A stretch of DNA of 64,000 bases from NCBI RefSeq assembly GCF_001854185.1, contig NZ_CP017603.1:3348001-3412000 (forward strand), written 5' to 3'. The number at the start of each line of letters is the position of its first letter. The stretch's first letter is position 1. This document shows positions 62,193 through 64,000 of this stretch, one piece after another. Below the pieces are notes generated by a model. It was not told the origin of the DNA. It saw only the letters and a program-made list of their open reading frames with translations, and did no database searches. The DNA comes from Clostridium formicaceticum (lineage in GTDB: Bacteria > Bacillota > Clostridia > Peptostreptococcales > Natronincolaceae). Both the position numbers and the translations under genes were made by a program.

Positions 62193-63623
62193 TTAGCTGA
62201 CGATTTCTCCATTAAGAGAGAAGGTTTTTGGCTCTGTAACTTTCACCCTTACCAGCTTACCTATAAGCTCTTCTCCCCCTGAGAAATTAACTAATTTGTT
62301 TTGTCTTGTTCTTCCCATCAATTTTGACGGATCTGTTTTACTAACACCTTCAACTAAAACTTCTACTTCTTTGTTTAAGTAGCAGCTATTGATCTCAGCG
62401 CTGATTTGGTTCACTGTCTCCACCAATTGGTTAAATCTTTTATGCTTTATCTCATCATCTACCTGTGTCTCCATTTTTGCAGCAGGTGTACCTTCCCTGA
62501 CGGAGTATAAGAAGGTAAAGGCGGAATCAAATCTAACCGCTTCCACGACTTTTAAGGTATCCATAAAGTCTTCCTCTGTTTCTCCTGGAAAACCAACAAT
62601 GATATCTGTTGTCATCGCAATATCTGGCACAGCTTTTTTAAGCTTTTCTACTAATCCTAAGTAGCTTTCTTGCGTATAGTTTCTGTTCATTGCTTTTAAT
62701 ATAGCATTACTTCCTGCTTGAAAAGGCAAATGAATATGTTCACAAACCTTATCATAATGGGCAATTGCTTCTATTAAGCTCTCGGATAAATCCTTTGGAT
62801 GCGACGTCATAAATCGAATTCTTTCTATACCATCAATCTTATTTAATTCTTTAAGCAAATCTGCAAATTCAGTTTTATTTTCTAAAGTTTTTCCATAGGA
62901 GTTTACATTTTGCCCCAATAAAGTGATCTCTTTCGTACCATTCTTAGCTAAATCAACAACTTCATTCACAATTTCCTTTATTTCTCTGCTACGCTCGCGG
63001 CCTCTTGTATAGGGAACAATACAATAGGTGCAAAAATTATTGCATCCAAACATGATATTTACAAAGGCCTTTACACCATATTTTCTCATGGAAGGAATAC
63101 CCTCTATGATTTCTCCTTCCTCCTCCCAAACCTCTACCAGCATGTTGTCTGCTTGTTTACAGTTTGCTAAGAGTTCAGGAAACTTATGTAAGTTATGGGT
63201 ACCAAAAACTAAGTCAACATGCTTATATTTTTTTTTGATTGCTTCTACTACCTTTGGCTGTTGCATCATACACCCACACACAGCAATCATTAAGTCACTA
63301 TTTTTCTTTTTTAAGGGCTTTAAAGCTCCTAAGTTTCCATAAACCTTTAACTCTGCATTTTCCCTTACACAACAAGTATTATAAATAATTAGATCTGCTT
63401 TTTCTTTTTCAGAAGTTTCAACATAACCCATATCCTTAAGCATACCTAATAATTTTTCTGAATCATGCTCATTCATTTGACAACCGTAGGTTACAGTGAG
63501 ATGTTTCTTTCTCTTGCCAGTCCTCTCGTACTCTGCATCGTTTATTTTTCTTAATTTATTTATGATTTCACGTTGTCTATTTAGCTCTTCTTGTGAAACC
63601 TTAACTTCTTCTCGTTTGCTCAT
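62193..63623 (-). CDS. miaB: tRNA-2-methylthio-N6-dimethylallyladenosine synthase MiaB
   Basis: A 476-residue methylthiotransferase: N-terminal UPF0004 domain with three Cys ([27 protein letters not shown]), radical [23 protein letters not shown] and a C-terminal TRAM domain. It acts on the tRNA base modified by MiaA. Confidence 0.97.
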   Translation of the reverse strand: MSKREEVKVSQEELNRQREIINKLRKINDAEYERTGKRKKHLTVTYGCQMNEHDSEKLLGMLKDMGYVETSEKEKADLIIYNTCCVRENAELKVYGNLGALKPLKKKNSDLMIAVCGCMMQQPKVVEAIKKKYKHVDLVFGTHNLHKFPELLANCKQADNMLVEVWEEEGEIIEGIPSMRKYGVKAFVNIMFGCNNFCTYCIVPYTRGRERSREIKEIVNEVVDLAKNGTKEITLLGQNVNSYGKTLENKTEFADLLKELNKIDGIERIRFMTSHPKDLSESLIEAIAHYDKVCEHIHLPFQAGSNAILKAMNRNYTQESYLGLVEKLKKAVPDIAMTTDIIVGFPGETEEDFMDTLKVVEAVRFDSAFTFLYSVREGTPAAKMETQVDDEIKHKRFNQLVETVNQISAEINSCYLNKEVEVLVEGVSKTDPSKLMGRTRQNKLVNFSGGEELIGKLVRVKVTEPKTFSLNGEIVS

Positions 63624-63690
63624 AGCAATTCCTCCTCTTAAATATTCTTATATATTATAACAGAATTATTCAGTCTTGTTAAATAAAAAA

Positions 63691-63712
63691 GACCAGGATA
63701 TTAATCCTGGTC
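63691..63712 (-). terminator. Terminator overlapping the holin-like gene's end
   Basis: GACCAGGAT and ATCCTGGTC form a 9-bp stem around ATTA, followed by six Ts on the minus strand. The stop codon of the gene at 63701 lies in the hairpin. Confidence 0.88.
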
Positions 63713-64000
63713 AAATAGCTCTTTGGGTTTATTTATAACCTCTTCAACTACAGCATCAATTAGTATGCTTAACTGATCCTCTGGAATATTAAACCCTTGA
63801 TTCATAATGAAATCAATTACATATTCTTTTTTCAATTCGCCTTTTTGGGACTGCCCTTTGTAGTATTTCTCTACAGCTAAAACAGCCACTTCAATCCAGA
63901 AGGTTAAGTTATCTCTTTGTTCTTTAGTGGTCTTTTCTTTTATCCATGGCACCAGGATATATGTTACCACTGCTCCAATAATGGGGATTATAATTTTAAT
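63701..64000 (-). CDS. Holin-like (LLH family) small membrane protein, 5' end outside the window
   Basis: The frame runs off the right edge without a start codon; the residues before the GTG at 63970 (IKIIIPIIGAVVTYILVPWI) form the membrane helix, so that GTG is not the start. The cytoplasmic part (about 75 residues, WIEVAVLAVEKYYKG ... LIDAVVEEVIN) matches the LLH phage holin family. Near a conserved chromosomal cluster it may be a domesticated phage gene. Confidence 0.7.
   Translation of the reverse strand: MKIIIPIIGAVVTYILVPWIKEKTTKEQRDNLTFWIEVAVLAVEKYYKGQSQKGELKKEYVIDFIMNQGFNIPEDQLSILIDAVVEEVINKPKELFDQD

Overview
The window is low-GC DNA from an anaerobic, spore-forming member of the Clostridia. 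The evidence is the AT-rich codon use, AGGAGG ribosome sites, a miaB-mutS-mutL-miaA-hfq-spoVK-type-lexA backbone, DUF1657/YetF spore-associated families and strictly anaerobic enzymes. An Alkaliphilus-like genus is my inference; no 16S or other taxonomic marker is present.

Region 1 (1-4.9 kb): the start of an iron-type ABC permease leaving the left edge, a divergent AraC regulator, a DUF1657 small protein, a CLC-family anion transporter (fluoride-type signature), a YetF/DUF421 membrane protein and a lone iron alcohol dehydrogenase.

Region 2 (3.7-19.5 kb): a bacterial microcompartment (BMC) locus of the glycyl-radical diol dehydratase type (GRM3-like). Shell genes are PduA-, PduB-, extended BMC-H-, PduN/EutN- and PduT-like. 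Core genes are the acylating aldehyde dehydrogenase, PduL phosphotransacylase, an EutJ-like chaperone, a flavoprotein, PduS and the alcohol dehydrogenase. A second operon carries the glycyl radical dehydratase and its activase. Between them lies a PocR-domain histidine kinase with an AraC-type response regulator. The expected pathway is diol -> aldehyde (dehydratase), then aldehyde -> acyl-CoA -> acyl-phosphate (dehydrogenase, PduL) balanced by aldehyde -> alcohol. Both operons carry the same ~100-bp promoter block, so they probably form one regulon. The extended BMC-H gene appears to need slippage on an A9 run to reach its natural end.

Region 3 (19.6-31.7 kb): transport genes: an ABC-2 exporter pair, a MacAB-like efflux operon with its own two-component system, a YtrA-type GntR/ABC operon and an NhaC-type antiporter.

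Region 4 (31.9-41.8 kb): an accessory island of decayed mobile DNA. It holds two 93% identical small tyrosine recombinases in direct orientation, each next to a Uma2-family gene (one truncated), IS110 and Tn3 remnants, a TnpI-type recombinase, a frame-broken zinc-ribbon/nuclease gene, a candidate structured RNA, a 687-bp element with perfect inverted repeats and target duplication, and an IS4-like element.

Region 5 (41.8-50.3 kb): a complete anaerobic 5,6-dimethylbenzimidazole operon, bzaA-bzaB-cobT-bzaC-bzaD-bzaE, behind a cobalamin riboswitch.

Region 6 (50.4-64 kb): chromosomal backbone: a XerC/D-like recombinase, lexA with its own LexA box, an aluminium-resistance/YnbB PLP enzyme, a small GTPase, an AAA ATPase of the SpoVK family, hfq, miaA, mutL, mutS, miaB and a holin-like gene that runs off the right edge. 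No tRNA, rRNA or CRISPR array was seen.
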